The notes: a model not told the origin generated them from the sequence alone. A stretch of DNA of 64,000 nt from Brachyhypopomus gauderio (GCF_052324685.1 NW_027507062.1:1-64000), one strand, 5' to 3'; positions 43,201 through 54,631 are shown, counted from the first letter of the stretch. Program-made: numbers and translations.

Positions 43201-44290
43201 CACTTTATTAGGAATGTCTCCTTATAGCTACACTCACTGTCCATTTTAGGATCTCCACGCACCATATAGGGGCCCATATCGGCCATCAATTACGGGCTGC
43301 AGGACACCTGCTTCTCTGCACACTTGGTTAGGGTACCGTGGGCCCTGGCCCGTTAGGTGGTGCAGTAGAGGCTAAAGGGGAGCGCCACCATGGTGCTAAT
43401 GTTAGTAGTAGGACCCAAGTGCTGGACTTAAACAATCGGGAGGCGAGAAATAAATAAACACTTAATCGGTTGAGCATGGCACGTGAACCCGGGTCGTTAC
43501 CTTCACAACCCAACACTACGAGCCCAACTGGCTCTCCCAAATGCTGAGGAAGAATCAACTTAAGAACTCACTAATTTCCCAACCAAAAGATCCATAACCA
43601 GAAAACAAAAGTTTCTCCCTTTAGATTTTTTTGCATAAGACAACACCAGGGATTACTCGAGGGAGATCAAACAACTCGAGTAGAGAGAGAGACCAAGCTT
43701 TAGCAAACGTGTTCCCTCGAGAGAGAAGCTCAAGGGAAAATCCCCCCAGGGCTCCTACCGAGAATTACCGGCCGGTCTGAATGTCAGAACACTGAACAAT
43801 AGACTCAGTAAGGTGAGTCAGCTTTCCCAGGCTCTGTGAAGCCTCGGCCACCTGGTGAGGCTCATTAGGCCTGATTGCCTCGCAGGCTCCCTCTGGTGGT
43901 CGCTGCTGCCAACCCTTACAGTTAGCCCTCTTTCACCCTGCTAATGGTCAGGACCCCCACAGGAGACAACAGTATTGCTGCTGGACTGAGAACAGTCCAC
44001 CAACCAGAAATATCCAGTCATCAGCACAGTACACAGCAACCACAGCAACACTGCTGTGTCTGATCTTGTACAAGTGCAACACACATTAACTCACCACCAC
44101 GTCAGTGTGACTGCAGCGCTAAGAATGATCCACAACCCGAGTAACACCTGTTCTGTGGGGGTCCTGACCCCCCAGTTTAGGGTGAAAGGGTGCTAGCAAA
44201 GTATGCAGAGAAACAGATGGAATACTGTCTTCAGTTGTAAGGCCACAACGTGCTCCTATATGGTATGAGTGTAGCTATATAGCTATATAT
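43201..44290. mobile_element. Transposon-like element with short inverted ends, interrupted
   Basis: TATAGCTACACTCA at 43223-43236 is repeated as its reverse complement at 44266-44279. The outer edge carries CACTTTATTAGG (43201-43212), shared with the repeat at 38828. Between about 43334 and 43920 a different sequence interrupts it, with GTTAG at both edges. No transposase ORF is visible, so it looks non-autonomous. The family is unknown to me. Confidence 0.6.
43334..43920. mobile_element. Nested insertion inside the 43.2-44.3 kb element
   Basis: Flanked by GTTAG on the left (about 43328-43332) and right (about 43920-43924), consistent with a 5-bp target duplication, though the ends do not form an obvious TG...CA LTR pair. 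Its right part holds a near-CTCF motif (minus strand CCACCAGAGGGAGC). Short ORFs are not meaningful. Confidence 0.4.
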
Positions 44291-44431
44291 GGATCCTTTA
44301 GTGTGGGAGGCATTACTCTGAATTGACATCTACATTAACAACTAGATCAGCTTCTTAAATTTAATCAAAAGCAAAATGTTAAGCCTGTTGCATCTGTGTT
44401 TTTGTCTCTTGTCCGTCTGTCTCACACACAC

Positions 44432-44439
44432 GCATGTGC

Positions 44440-44497
<58 letters not shown>
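44432..44497. repeat. CA microsatellite
   Basis: About 30 CA units, intergenic between atp6v1a and smpx. Confidence 0.95.
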
Positions 44498-44499
<2 letters not shown>

Positions 44500-46200
44500 T
44501 CTTCTCAAGAGTAGAGGGAGGTTGATCCAGGGGTGGGGAACATTCTCAAATACATTTTTCAAATTTCCAAATTGTTTTTGAAATACTGTTTTAAACTCAA
44601 AGAGTATAATATCAGGAATTTGCAAAACCTTTTTTCTTTAGAGGCAGTGGTGCCACTGTAGTGGTAACGAAATACAAAGCATAATGTATATAGTATAAAG
44701 AATATTTAGAGCTTTATCATCTGATTTCTTTTCATTTGACATTTAATTTGAACTGTTTGCTAGTATATCATTTGCTTTACATCGTTTTAAAGCAAATCTC
44801 ATCTGAATATTAATCTAACATTTCTGTCTAGTAATACTGCACTTTACAACCTTGCTAATCGAATGCAATTTACATTACATTTCCAAAATTACCTCATCTT
44901 TTGCTTAGATCATGTGAATATTTGCAGATGATTAATGTTACTGGCATGAAAGGTCACCTTGAGACCGTGAGCCCTACAGTCAAGGAAGCATTTTCCTGCC
45001 ATCGTTTTGAATAAAAGCTCAAAGCCTTAATCACAGAGTCAGAGTTCAAGTGCCAATATTATTGACCAGCCCAGTGATAAGGACCATCAGATCATGGGGT
45101 ACCAAAACCGTCCATCTGGCTGGACAGGAGAGTGAGGCTGATTAAACCAGACGAGAAGGTTAGTCTCCCTGCCACTGGACTACGGACCTGGCATGAAGGG
45201 TCACGTTTAGGACGTCTTCATGCTCTTTTGACTGTTCTTCATTTGCATTCCCCATCTGGGGCATTTTCCTGCTGGCGTGGCCCTTGGGCAGTACGTGCCA
45301 GACGACGGCCCGGGGGCAGCGCGGGGAGCCGAGGGTAAGAGGAAGTCCTGCGTCGTGCCAGTCTGGGGCACGGAGCAGAGGAGTGCATTTGCATAGCGTC
45401 TGTTGTCTTCTGGTCCAGAACGTACGTGTGTCTCCACGAGGGAACACAGAGGAACCGCAGTTCTGTGCCGTAACGTCCTTTGTGAGGTAAGGCACCTCCA
45501 CAGCTCCTCACAGTAGGAGCACACCGGGTTTGGGTTGGCTGACGCAAAAATGGTTTTTCCTTTGTTTTCATTACGTGATTGTTCCTTAATGTCAGACGAG
45601 TGTTATGAGAGGTTATTGACCACTGGTAAATTGTCTTCAGGGATTATTTATTGATTTGTATGCACAGGCTGTATAAAGATTCGATAACATGGTGGGCAGA
45701 ATGTGTACAAGGTTCATTCATGAGATGAAGAAGCAAGTATGTCAACTGTAAGTCACTCAACAGTACATGAAGTTGATTATAATCTAGGAGGATTCTGAAT
45801 TACAGGAGACATACGAGTGTTGAATATGAACTCCGATGTGTCTAGGAGAGATGAAGGGAAGAGATTTAAGGGAGAGTGAAGGCATGTTTTTGTGTGGTAG
45901 CATCTATGACCTGATTCCATGTTCTGTTGATACCAGCCATGGTCATCTGAAACCAGTCTAATTATGGTCCCGAAAACATTGTAGATTGGCAGTATTCACC
46001 CCACTGGGAATGAACTGTCATGTCAAACTGTGAGCCAATCACAGAGCTCCCTGAGCTCCGCACGGGAGAACATCAATTGGGTCAGGAGCTTAATAAGGAG
46101 CAAGTCTTCACAGTGCCTTTTGGAAAGAGAGCGGGGAGCAGGAGAAGACCTCAAAGAGATTAGACAAGTCGTGTGCTGTTGTGCGCTCTCACAGCGAGGA
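44500..46200. other. Intergenic, no supported gene
   Basis: AT-rich to about 44950, then mixed. Overlapping ORFs on both strands at 45132-45571 have no recognisable domain and no consistent splice structure, so none is called. Confidence 0.5.
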
Positions 46201-46221
46201 AGGAGACGGAGAGAGGAGCTG

Positions 46222-46271
46222 TGACCTCGCGTGGACCTCGCGTTGACCTCTCGCTGACCTCGTGCTGACGC
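46222..46271 (-). promoter_or_regulatory. Tandem nuclear-receptor half-sites with DR5 spacing
   Basis: TGACCT (46222-46227), GGACCT (46233-46238), TGACCT (46244-46249) and TGACCT (46255-46260) lie 5 bp apart, with a partial TGACGC at 46266. On the minus strand this is AGGTCA-N5-AGGTCA, the classic retinoic acid receptor/RXR element. The regular 11-bp period could also be a small tandem duplication. A donor-like CAG|GTAATG follows at about 46278. Confidence 0.5.
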
Positions 46272-46853
46272 CTGACCAGGTAATGTCTAGAGGCAGCATG
46301 GCTTCATGGCGTCATCACGATCCACTGGTTTTCACGGCATGCCTGAGCTGTCACTTCAGGTCACTGACATGGATTATTAATTGAAGTGTGGAGTTGAAGG
46401 TCTTGCTCTGTTTCCCTGCTCACACCTGTATGTACATTGAGGCCATTTTGATCTAGGTTAGAGTTGGCTAAATATACCCCGATGGGGTGCATTTATGTTT
46501 CTGCGTCAGCTCCCTCTATAGACCAGATGATGATTTAAAAAACGTTATTGCCACTTCATGTGCTTCTTTTGTCTGTAATTCATTAAGGAGGCTGTTATGC
46601 AGCATCGTAAAGTCCTTGTGGCGTCAGTGCTCATTATATGGTTACATATATACAAAGGTGTAGATTTTGGGAGGGGGAGGTGTGTCGCCCCCCCCGTAAG
46701 TCCTGCTCAGATGACCCGTATACTTAATTAGGTTGGGTGGTGTGTACAGTGTCAAAGTTGAAATGAAACCTACGCCACTCATTAGACAGGTGAACCGATA
46801 CCATCAACAACAAGCTGACTGTGATGCCAAAAACATGCACAAGGCTTAAGAAG

Positions 46854-47110
46854 GTCTGTGTGTGTGAAGCTTCGTGTCTGTGTGTGTGAAGCTTCGTGTC
46901 TGTGTGTGTGAAGCTTCGTGTCTGTGTGTGTGAAGCTTCGTGTCTGTGTGTGTGAAGCTTCGTGTCTGTGTGTGTGAAGCTTCGTGTCTGTGTGTGTGAA
47001 GCTTTGTGTCTGTGTGTGTGAAGCTTCGTGTCTGTGTGTGTGAAGCTTTGTGTCTGTGTGTGTGAAGCTTCGTGTCTGTGTGTGTGAAGCTTCGTGTCTG
47101 TGTGTATGAA
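46854..47110. repeat. 22-bp minisatellite, about 11.5 copies
   Basis: The unit combines a TGTGTGTGTG run with AAGCTTCGTGTC. Copies differ mainly by C/T in one position (AAGCTTC versus AAGCTTT), and most contain a HindIII site. Open reading in the minus strand is a repeat artefact. Confidence 0.97.
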
Positions 47111-47220
47111 GCGACTCCGTCAGGGCTGACACAGCAGTAAGAACTCAGTGCTCATAGCTGCATGGGCCGTGGGAGTGTTTGTAGTACAAGTTTATGTTGT
47201 TCAAGTATGTGTTGCTTACG

Positions 47221-47667
47221 GTGTGGGGAGTAGTGTGGGGAGTAGTGTGTGGGGAGTAGTGTGTGGGGAGTATTGTGTGGGGAGTAGTGTGTGGGGAGTA
47301 GTGTGGGGAGTAGTGTGGGGAGTAGTGTGTGGGGAGTAGTGTGGGGAGTAGTGTGTGGGGAGTAGTGTGGGGAGTAGTGTGGGGAGTAGTGTGTGGGGAG
47401 TAGTGTGGGGAGTATTGTGTGGGGAGTAGTGTGTGGGGAGTATTGTGTGGGGAGTAGTGTGTTGGGAGTAGTGTGTGGGGAGTAGTGTGTTGGGAGTAGT
47501 GTGTGGGGAGTAGTGTGTGGGGAGTAGTGTGGGGAGTAGTGTGTGGGGAGTAGTGTGTGGGGAGTAGTGTGGGGAGTAGTGTGTGGGGAGTAGTGTGGGG
47601 AGTATTGTGTGGGGAGTAGTGTGTGGGGAGTAGTGTGGGGAGTAGTGTGTGGGGAGTAGTGTGTAGG
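47221..47667. repeat. G-rich GGGGAGTAGTGT minisatellite, about 30 copies
   Basis: Mixed 14- and 16-bp units (GTGTGGGGAGTAGT with or without an extra GT, and occasional TTGTGT variants). Regular G4 runs every 14-16 bases on the plus strand. ORFs across it are artefacts of the repeat. Confidence 0.97.
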
Positions 47668-47777
47668 TGGTCTGAGCATATTTGCTGGGGAGTGATATAT
47701 AGGGCGGCCGGTTTGAATGAGAGCCTCGCGTGTGGTCAGTCTGGACAGAGAGCAGGTCCCCTCTGTGCATCACTCTG

Positions 47778-47787
47778 CTATTTATAG
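47778..47787 (+). promoter_or_regulatory. MEF2 site / TATA-like element upstream of smpx
   Basis: CTATTTATAG is a perfect MEF2 consensus (CTA-4 A/T-TAG) and also TATA-like. About 30 bp downstream begins a stretch that ends in good donors (47983/47984 and 48085/48086). SMPX is a striated-muscle gene, so this is a plausible core promoter. Confidence 0.55.
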
Positions 47788-47814
47788 CAAGAACAAATCC
47801 CAGATATGAGAGGA

Positions 47815-47836
47815 ATCCCTTTGCCACTCCACAACT

Positions 47837-47920
<84 letters not shown>

Positions 47921-48085
47921 CAGAGAGAGGAGTAGAGTCCTCTCAACAGCACTGTTGAACCAGCCGGGGACCAGACTGACCTGGTAAGGACAGAGCCAGA
48001 GGAACAGACGATTACACAGAACAACTGACAAATCTGACCCGGCCTTCCTAAAGAGGAAGAGATTGTTGGACAGTTCTGGCAGTAG
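47815..48085 (+). other. Candidate smpx noncoding exon 1
   Basis: Placed between the MEF2/TATA-like element and a strong donor, CAGTAG|GTAAGTG at 48085/48086; an alternative donor, GACCTG|GTAAGG, is at 47983/47984. It contains a (GA)n tract at about 47838-47935. Human SMPX also has a noncoding first exon. No transcript evidence. Confidence 0.4.
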
Positions 48086-48155
48086 GTAAGTGTCGAAAGG
48101 AGAGCACGGATGTTCTTATGTGTGACACTTTATGATGTATGTGCACGGGTGTGCG

Positions 48156-48191
<36 letters not shown>

Positions 48192-49882
48192 TAAGAGTGT
48201 TGAAAGTCATTGGGTAAATGCTGAGTCAGACCAGGTTTTCTTTTTGGAGTCTAAGGTATCTGTTTGTGGAAGTGTCTGGTACATGTTAAAAAACAAACAA
48301 TATTTATAAATATGTGGTATCACTACTGCTAACTTGTATTTGATATTTCTGTGTTGATTTCGCTCCTTAAGCTACACAGCTGTAGCTCCTGCCCTCTGAG
48401 CCCCAAACACAGTCTGCGTAGTGAAAGGCGTAACTGAAGCGACGTGGTATATCCGGATGTACATTTGAGCTCACGCGTGGGCTAAACGTTTGCCCATCTT
48501 CCCAGCACTGATGAAGGGCTTGTGTTTAATGAACTGGGGCAGTAGATGTTGGCCTAGTGGGGCTCAGGCATCTAGACTTGATGCATTTCAAGGTCGCTTT
48601 CAAGGGTGTTATGTCAGTTTGAGCTTCAGTTGGAGGTCTCGGCAGTGTCAGCTCAAGCACCAGCTACCATGGTGGCCATGCTGCTTTGCATAATAAACAA
48701 TGTAAGTTTGTGTTGTCGGGTATGTTGTGAAACATGCATGAAATATGTGGCAGGGCAGTTACAGCCCTAGGAAGACTTATTTTCGAATTTGATTTGAATA
48801 ATCGTGTGTGTGATAAAACACAACATGACGGTAAAGGGGAGGTTGGAGTCATTTTTGCACAGAGAGTCTAAATCTACAGTTAGAAAACAAGACAGTCACG
48901 TGTGAGTGACTCATATTTACTTGCATTAAACATATATGATGTTTCTTGTGCATGTAAGCAGTGGAATTGTGTGCAGGACAGCTGGTGGAGACGAGACTCC
49001 CTCCCGCTATATAAATATAGCCATGCTCCATGGACAAACAGCACACCACTTTAAGTCCTGAGGCTCCACTGTTGATGTAAACAACGACCCCAGTTACAGT
49101 TGCTAAGGCTCCTAGTGTCTCTCCCACTGCGAGCGCCGTCTGGATGAAAGAGGACAGAATCTGACCGAGAGAGACAGGAAGTGATAGTTCGGTCATGAAT
49201 ATGGGCTGCGTGCCCCGAGGTCACCCTGAGGAGCGAAGCCACATCCCGTGTCGAACACTCTCCCCGTGGAGCCACGTGCCAGCCTCTCTGCGTCTCACGC
49301 GCCCACGCATTACTGCTGTTTCCATGGAATCATTTACATGTGCAGAAAAAGATGGACTCACACGAGCATATTTCCGCGTGCTGATTTTGAATTGGGGGAA
49401 TCCTCGTTTAATCTCAGAATCTCACGCTTCTATGAATAACACGTGCGAAAACACATGCGATATTTATTTAGAAAATTTTTTATTAAAACGTGCGATTTAG
49501 CCCATGCCTCTTGCACCCGAGTTCCAAAGAAGGCCGTGTGGTCAGACGGCACTGTTAATCAGTCCCGCCGTGTGTGTTCCACGTCGCACACGTGTGTGGC
49601 CCATGCCATGATCCCCATTGACTATGGGTATAAATGATTTAGATGGACCAGTCCCTCCCTGCCTCTCACTCTAGAAGTCGCTTAGCAACGGAAAGATCCG
49701 CTTACACCTGAAAGCCAGGGGCAGACAATGGCCTAAGTTTTCTCCGCCTGTGGGCACACGTTCGTGCAGTCACCCACAAGCCCCATACTTCTAAACGTGC
49801 GCTTGAGTGTGTGTGTCGCTGCACCCTGAACCAGCTCTGTGCCTCTTTACCTGCAGTAGGACCGCGGACGGCAGCCTGCACG

Positions 49883-51517
49883 ATGTCTAAACAGCCGTCG
49901 TCAAACGTCAAAGCCTTGCAGGTGAGTGCAACTGCTGTGTGTGTGTGCGCGCGTGTTTGTGTTGATGCGTGACTGTGTTCTCACGCGGAACACAGTGTGG
50001 GAGTGTATCCAGCATGCTACGCTCCATCCCAAAGAAGACCCGCGTTTGCCCACGCCTGGTGGATTAAACAAACCAAACACAGCAACTCTTTAGGAGTTTA
50101 ATCAGAAAAGTTCTGTTGGGAACACTGAGTAATTACTGTAAAAACACATTTCAAATGCACGTCGCATTACAGCAGCATTTCACGTTTCACATCAAGCCCA
50201 ATGATGTACATCACATAAACAGAGAATGCAGCTCATGCGTTTCCGTTTTTTCTCTTCATCAGAATTGGAAATCGCTCATCTTGCTCAACCACTCTGCGTA
50301 TAAAAATAGATGCACACACTTCAGTTAAAGTTATGTGATCACTCATTTTTGCAAACTGCTCCGTGTCGTTCTGCTGGGTAAAGAACACGAATGTATCAAA
50401 AACCTGGAGCTGCAGACTATGACCACGTTTCACCATAGCGCAGAAACACAGAGCATAACTCACATACAAACATTGGACACTGCAGCCAAAAATATACACC
50501 TTTTCTCTTTCCATAAAAACATTCCATATACTGGATAATCGATAAAAAAAGCCCAACATCTATACACATCAGGATCTGTAGCTATGGTCCAGCAGAACAG
50601 AACACAGGTCATGCGCAGAGGAAGTGTGTATGGTCATTAATATACAGCCGAGAGCAGAGCCCTCATACTTCTGCCTGTCTCGCTGATCCCACAGGAGTGA
50701 GACAGGTAGGTCATGTTTCCCGTCTGGGGAAGTCTGATGTTTGGGTTGGTGAAGTAAGTCTGGCATTAAGACCTCGCTCTAGCTGGATACAACGTCAGCG
50801 GGCCACCGTATGATCAGCTATAATGGCATTAATAAAAAAGGACCCAAAGTTAATCAAAGCCGATCGATGGGCTCTGCTGGACAGAAATCGAAGATCATTA
50901 GAGGAAATACACAAATGGCCCAGACACTGGGTAATGAGGGTGATGTTCCAGCTCTGACCATCTGAACATACACATCAACTCTGTCGCGCTGCCGTCTGCT
51001 GCTCTGCTAATACAACTAATAAGACAAGCGCAGAGGAGGCCTGGCTGAGGTGGAGAAATAAGACCCCTGACTCCACCACTCCTACCTGCACCGTCATCTG
51101 CACATTCTCCACTGAAACACCTTGTTCTTTAGAGAACGTGCCGGACCGGCTGGAGTTCAGTTAATCTTTTCTCCAGCAGAAAGATGCAGCCAGTGCCTGG
51201 AATTATGGGATGGCATCCTAACAACCGTGACTGCATTACCCTGCTGCACGCCGGCTACACTCCAATTCACCTTCTAGGCCACATGAATAACTTCTGGGGT
51301 TGCGCCCTTGTTTTTATTTGAGCCTGATCTCAGCACAAAGCTGTAATGGTAGCGAGGGTCATCTCATTGGCTTTTGTCCATGTCTGTCTTAAAGGCCAAC
51401 CTCAATATTCCAATGGGAGCTTTGCGTCCGGGGGCGGGGCATCCTGTGAAGAGGAGAGAGGAGACAGTAGACACAGAAGAGGTCAGTGTCTCCAAATGTT
51501 CTACAAACATGTCTATG

Positions 51518-51570
<53 letters not shown>

Positions 51571-51722
51571 ACGTTCTGTCCTGCCAGGTCCCTCAGGTTC
51601 CAGCGGTCTCTCCAGAGGAGAAGAAACAGCTGCCCGGTGCCGTGAAACTACCCGGCCCAGCCGTCAACCTCTCCGAGATCCAGAACGTCAAGAGCGAGCT
51701 CAAATGGGTCACTAAGGACTAG
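49883..51722 (+). CDS. smpx: Small muscular protein (Chisel), 86 aa
   Basis: Small protein of striated muscle, associated with costameres and stress responses; human mutations cause X-linked deafness and distal myopathy. Coding exons: 49883-49921, 51395-51481, 51588-51722, all phase 0 with GT-AG junctions. The first encodes [13 protein letters not shown], the second starts [15 protein letters not shown], the third contains [13 protein letters not shown] and ends WVTKD. Human SMPX (88 aa) has the same blocks in the same order, with MN before MSKQP. The ATG at 49883 follows an acceptor at 49856, so a noncoding exon lies upstream. A donor-like ATAG|GTAGG shortly after the stop (51732/51733) and an acceptor at 52887 suggest a spliced 3' UTR. 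klhl34 follows on the same strand, as in human Xp22. Confidence 0.95.
51521..51567. repeat. CA microsatellite between smpx exons 2 and 3
   Basis: About 23 CA units filling nearly half of the 106-bp intron, ending about 20 bp before the exon 3 acceptor. Confidence 0.95.
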
Positions 51723-52369
51723 CCCCACATAGGTAGGCCTCCCTGTGTCCCCCAGCTCTCCACAGTGCACTACACATCCCACTCCATGTAAGCTTTGGTG
51801 CAGAGGTAGTAACTCAAATAACTAGCAGCTAGAATTTGTGCTTTTTGTTTTCTGCTCATTCAATCATTAAAGTTAATATGAGCTCGGTTGTCTTGTAGAA
51901 CTCTGTCTATGTGTATGTTATTTGACACCCTGTTGTAATTGTTAACTGGAGAGGAAGCAATAGTTGATCACTTACACAGCCACACACACACACACACACA
52001 CATAGGGCAAGGTCAGATTAAAGGATGGAGTATTTTATTAGTGCGTCACACGCCTGAAACTGCTGCAGACACTGCATGCTGTGCTCACAACCAGCCACAG
52101 GGTGTCAGTAGTGCTACCATACTGGTTGGTTCATGAGTTTATATACGAGAATGAGTGTGTGTGTGTGTGTGTTTGTTAAAGGGTGTGAGTGTGAATCAGG
52201 GTCTATTAATACGGATGACAGAACTAGGCTTGGTGGGGCAGTGAGAGCCCGTCTGTAGTGTGACTGTCCCAGCACGAGTCCCCAGGGCCTGCTAGCACTC
52301 AACAAACACACATGCAGCCTGTGACCCAATCCATCCATCTGGAGACCGAATGTTTCTGTGTGTGTGTGA

Positions 52370-52409
52370 GAGCATGCAACCCCATGTGTGTGTGTGAACA
52401 TGCATGCAT

Positions 52410-52456
<47 letters not shown>

Positions 52457-52545
52457 CATGCAATCCCATGTGTGTGTGTGAACATGCATGCATGAGTGTG
52501 TGTGTGAACATGCAACCCCATGTGTGTGTGTGAACATGCATGCAT

Positions 52546-52579
<34 letters not shown>

Positions 52580-52580
52580 A
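52370..52580. repeat. Composite TG/AACATGCATGCATGAG minisatellite
   Basis: Alternating TG runs and AACATGCA(TGCATGAG) or CCCATG segments, in the inferred 3' UTR intron of smpx. Three overlapping minus-strand ORFs are artefacts. Confidence 0.9.
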
Positions 52581-52635
52581 TAAACACATACATGAGCAAG
52601 AGCAGCACGATGTGACAAGTGATCTAATAGAGGTT

Positions 52636-52855
52636 AGTTAGTGTATTATTCGTTAGTGTGTTATTCGTTAGTGTGTTATTCGTTAGTGTGCGATGTTAGT
52701 GTTATTCGTAGTGTGTTATTCGTTAGTGTGTTATTTGTTAGTGTATTATTCGTAGTGTGCGATGTTAGTGTTATTCGTAGTGTGTTATTCGTTAGTGTGT
52801 TATTTGTTAGTGTATTATTCGTAGTGTGCGATGTTAGTGTTATTCGTTAGTGTGC
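52636..52855. repeat. TTAGTGTGTTATTCG minisatellite
   Basis: About 15 imperfect 11-15 bp units (TTAGTGTGTTATTCG and GCGATGTTAGTGTTATTCG variants) with a higher-order period of about 70 bp. Ends just before a likely smpx 3' UTR acceptor. Confidence 0.9.
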
Positions 52856-52887
52856 CATGTTTAACGATGTGTTCTCTTTCTGAACAG

Positions 52888-53975
52888 GTGACTTCCTCTT
52901 CCCCAGATCCATCCCTCATGTTCAGGACGCTCTACAAACTTTGTCCATTCAATCTGATTTCTCCATCGACTAAGGGTCAGCTACAGCAAACCCCAACTGT
53001 GTAACATACCCCAACTCCAAAACCTCCAGCTGCTCCAAACAAGAGGCCCCTCAATTCAAGTGGGCCAGTCCAGCAGTAACCCCATCTGGCTCTGGCCTTA
53101 GGGTGAAAATATGGGAGACCAGAAGAAGACAATGGACCACACCTGCACATGGACTGATGGGAAGAACTCAGATGGTCTTACACCAGGCGTTAGTCTCTGT
53201 TTGATGGTGGTCGTCTCTAAGCCTTCTAATGAAACCTGTAGCCTAACCTCCTCTGTGAAACCGTATTTAATCTTAAAATGTGTGTTGTAGCAGTGATTTG
53301 ATTTCATAGCCAAACCGCGAGTCTCTTTGCTGTCACATGCAAAGTGACATTCTTAAATTCTTTTTATAGATCCTGATTCATGCTGGATTATTATGCAAGC
53401 GTACTTACTGAACTGTATACTTGGTAGCACAATTAATCTGCATTGTCCATAGCAATAATGAAAAACGGCACCTCACTGCTCTCATCTTGAACAAATCTGA
53501 AATGCTGAAAAAAACACAAGACTCTTTCTTTTCCTTTCGACCCTGTGACCTTTGATCTTCCCTCCGTGCTGCTGCCTTTGCTCCACGTGCTTCTCCGGCT
53601 TTGCTGCGTGTGCGCGGTGCCGAGGAGCGTGGGCTCACGCGCACTGAACCGCGACCCCGCGTGCTCACGAGCGGCGCCGGTGGAGGAGGGCGAAGCCAGC
53701 GCTTGTTGTTCTTTGAACAAACAGAACCGGACCTCGAACACTTTGCCGATCGGTTAACGATGCTTTACCGGGAGCAGCGTAAACGCTTTCCGGTTACACA
53801 GCGATGACGGCGGGGCAGCACGCCTGTCTGTGTCAGTCAAAGTGTCCTTATTTTCATATTCTGTGTTCTTCCTCTACTCAGACTTTGAGGCAGACTATCC
53901 TGAGGGATGAAGGTTATACAGTGTATGGAGATTCATTCAAACCTGGGTCACAAATAAAATATTATGCTACGACCT
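52888..53975 (+). other. Likely smpx terminal 3' UTR exon
   Basis: Begins after TTTCTGAACAG at 52887. AATAAA at 53953-53958 is the first good poly(A) signal on this strand. No coding content; the GC-rich ORFs at 53405-53807 lack recognisable features. Inferred from the spliced 3' UTR layout. Confidence 0.4.
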
Positions 53976-54473
53976 TGACTTACGTGTTATTGAAGGTGCT
54001 GACACTGGTTCTGGTTCTGCTTACATTTAGTTCATTAAATTACATTTATCACAATAATTGAATTTGAAATAATCACTGACTATAGCATTTTTATAACAAC
54101 ATTATATATATATTAGTATTAGTGTAATATATGGTATAGTATTATGTTATACAACAGTATTATATAACTACTACCTATAGCAATTTAACAATAACCACAT
54201 TAATCATAGTGCAATCATGTGAGTGTTTATCTGTAGTGTCTTATTCCATTTAAAAGCCTCAGTATTTGCCTTGCAAATCATATCAGAGAGAAGGTGGCTT
54301 CAATTTCCCTACCACTTTTACTTTCAGGACATCTTCTGTCCTTAGTTTTGACCTCTAGACGAAGGAGGTTCCATAAAAACAAAACATAATGGATGAAACC
54401 GGCTCTATAGTGTCAGGCTGTCACATGCTGTGGTGCTCAGAAAAAACCGTGTCAAACCGGGTGCTCAGTAAGG

Positions 54474-54597
54474 GCCTGATGGAAGACAGAGGCTTTAAGG
54501 GGGAAAGCTGCTTAAGGCACAGATCCCAGATCAGAGCCTGATGGATGGGACAGGCTTTAGGGGAGAAAGCTGCTTAAGGCACAGATTCCAGATCAGA
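54474..54597. repeat. 62-bp tandem duplication
   Basis: Copies at 54474-54535 and 54536-54597, each starting GCCTGATGGA and containing AAAGCTGCTTAAGGCACAGA. They differ at several scattered sites, so the duplication is not very recent. Confidence 0.93.
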
Positions 54598-54631
54598 TGG
54601 GCAAGTTGGTTCAAAGGGGAATTTCACATTG

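Noticed and set aside
45132-45571. Overlapping ORFs on both strands up to 113 aa
   Set aside because: No recognisable family, no consistent splice sites, several overlapping frames.
47152-48031. Minus-strand ORFs of 175 and 271 aa (TTPHTLLP repeats)
   Set aside because: Translation of the GGGGAGTAGTGT minisatellite and GA repeat.
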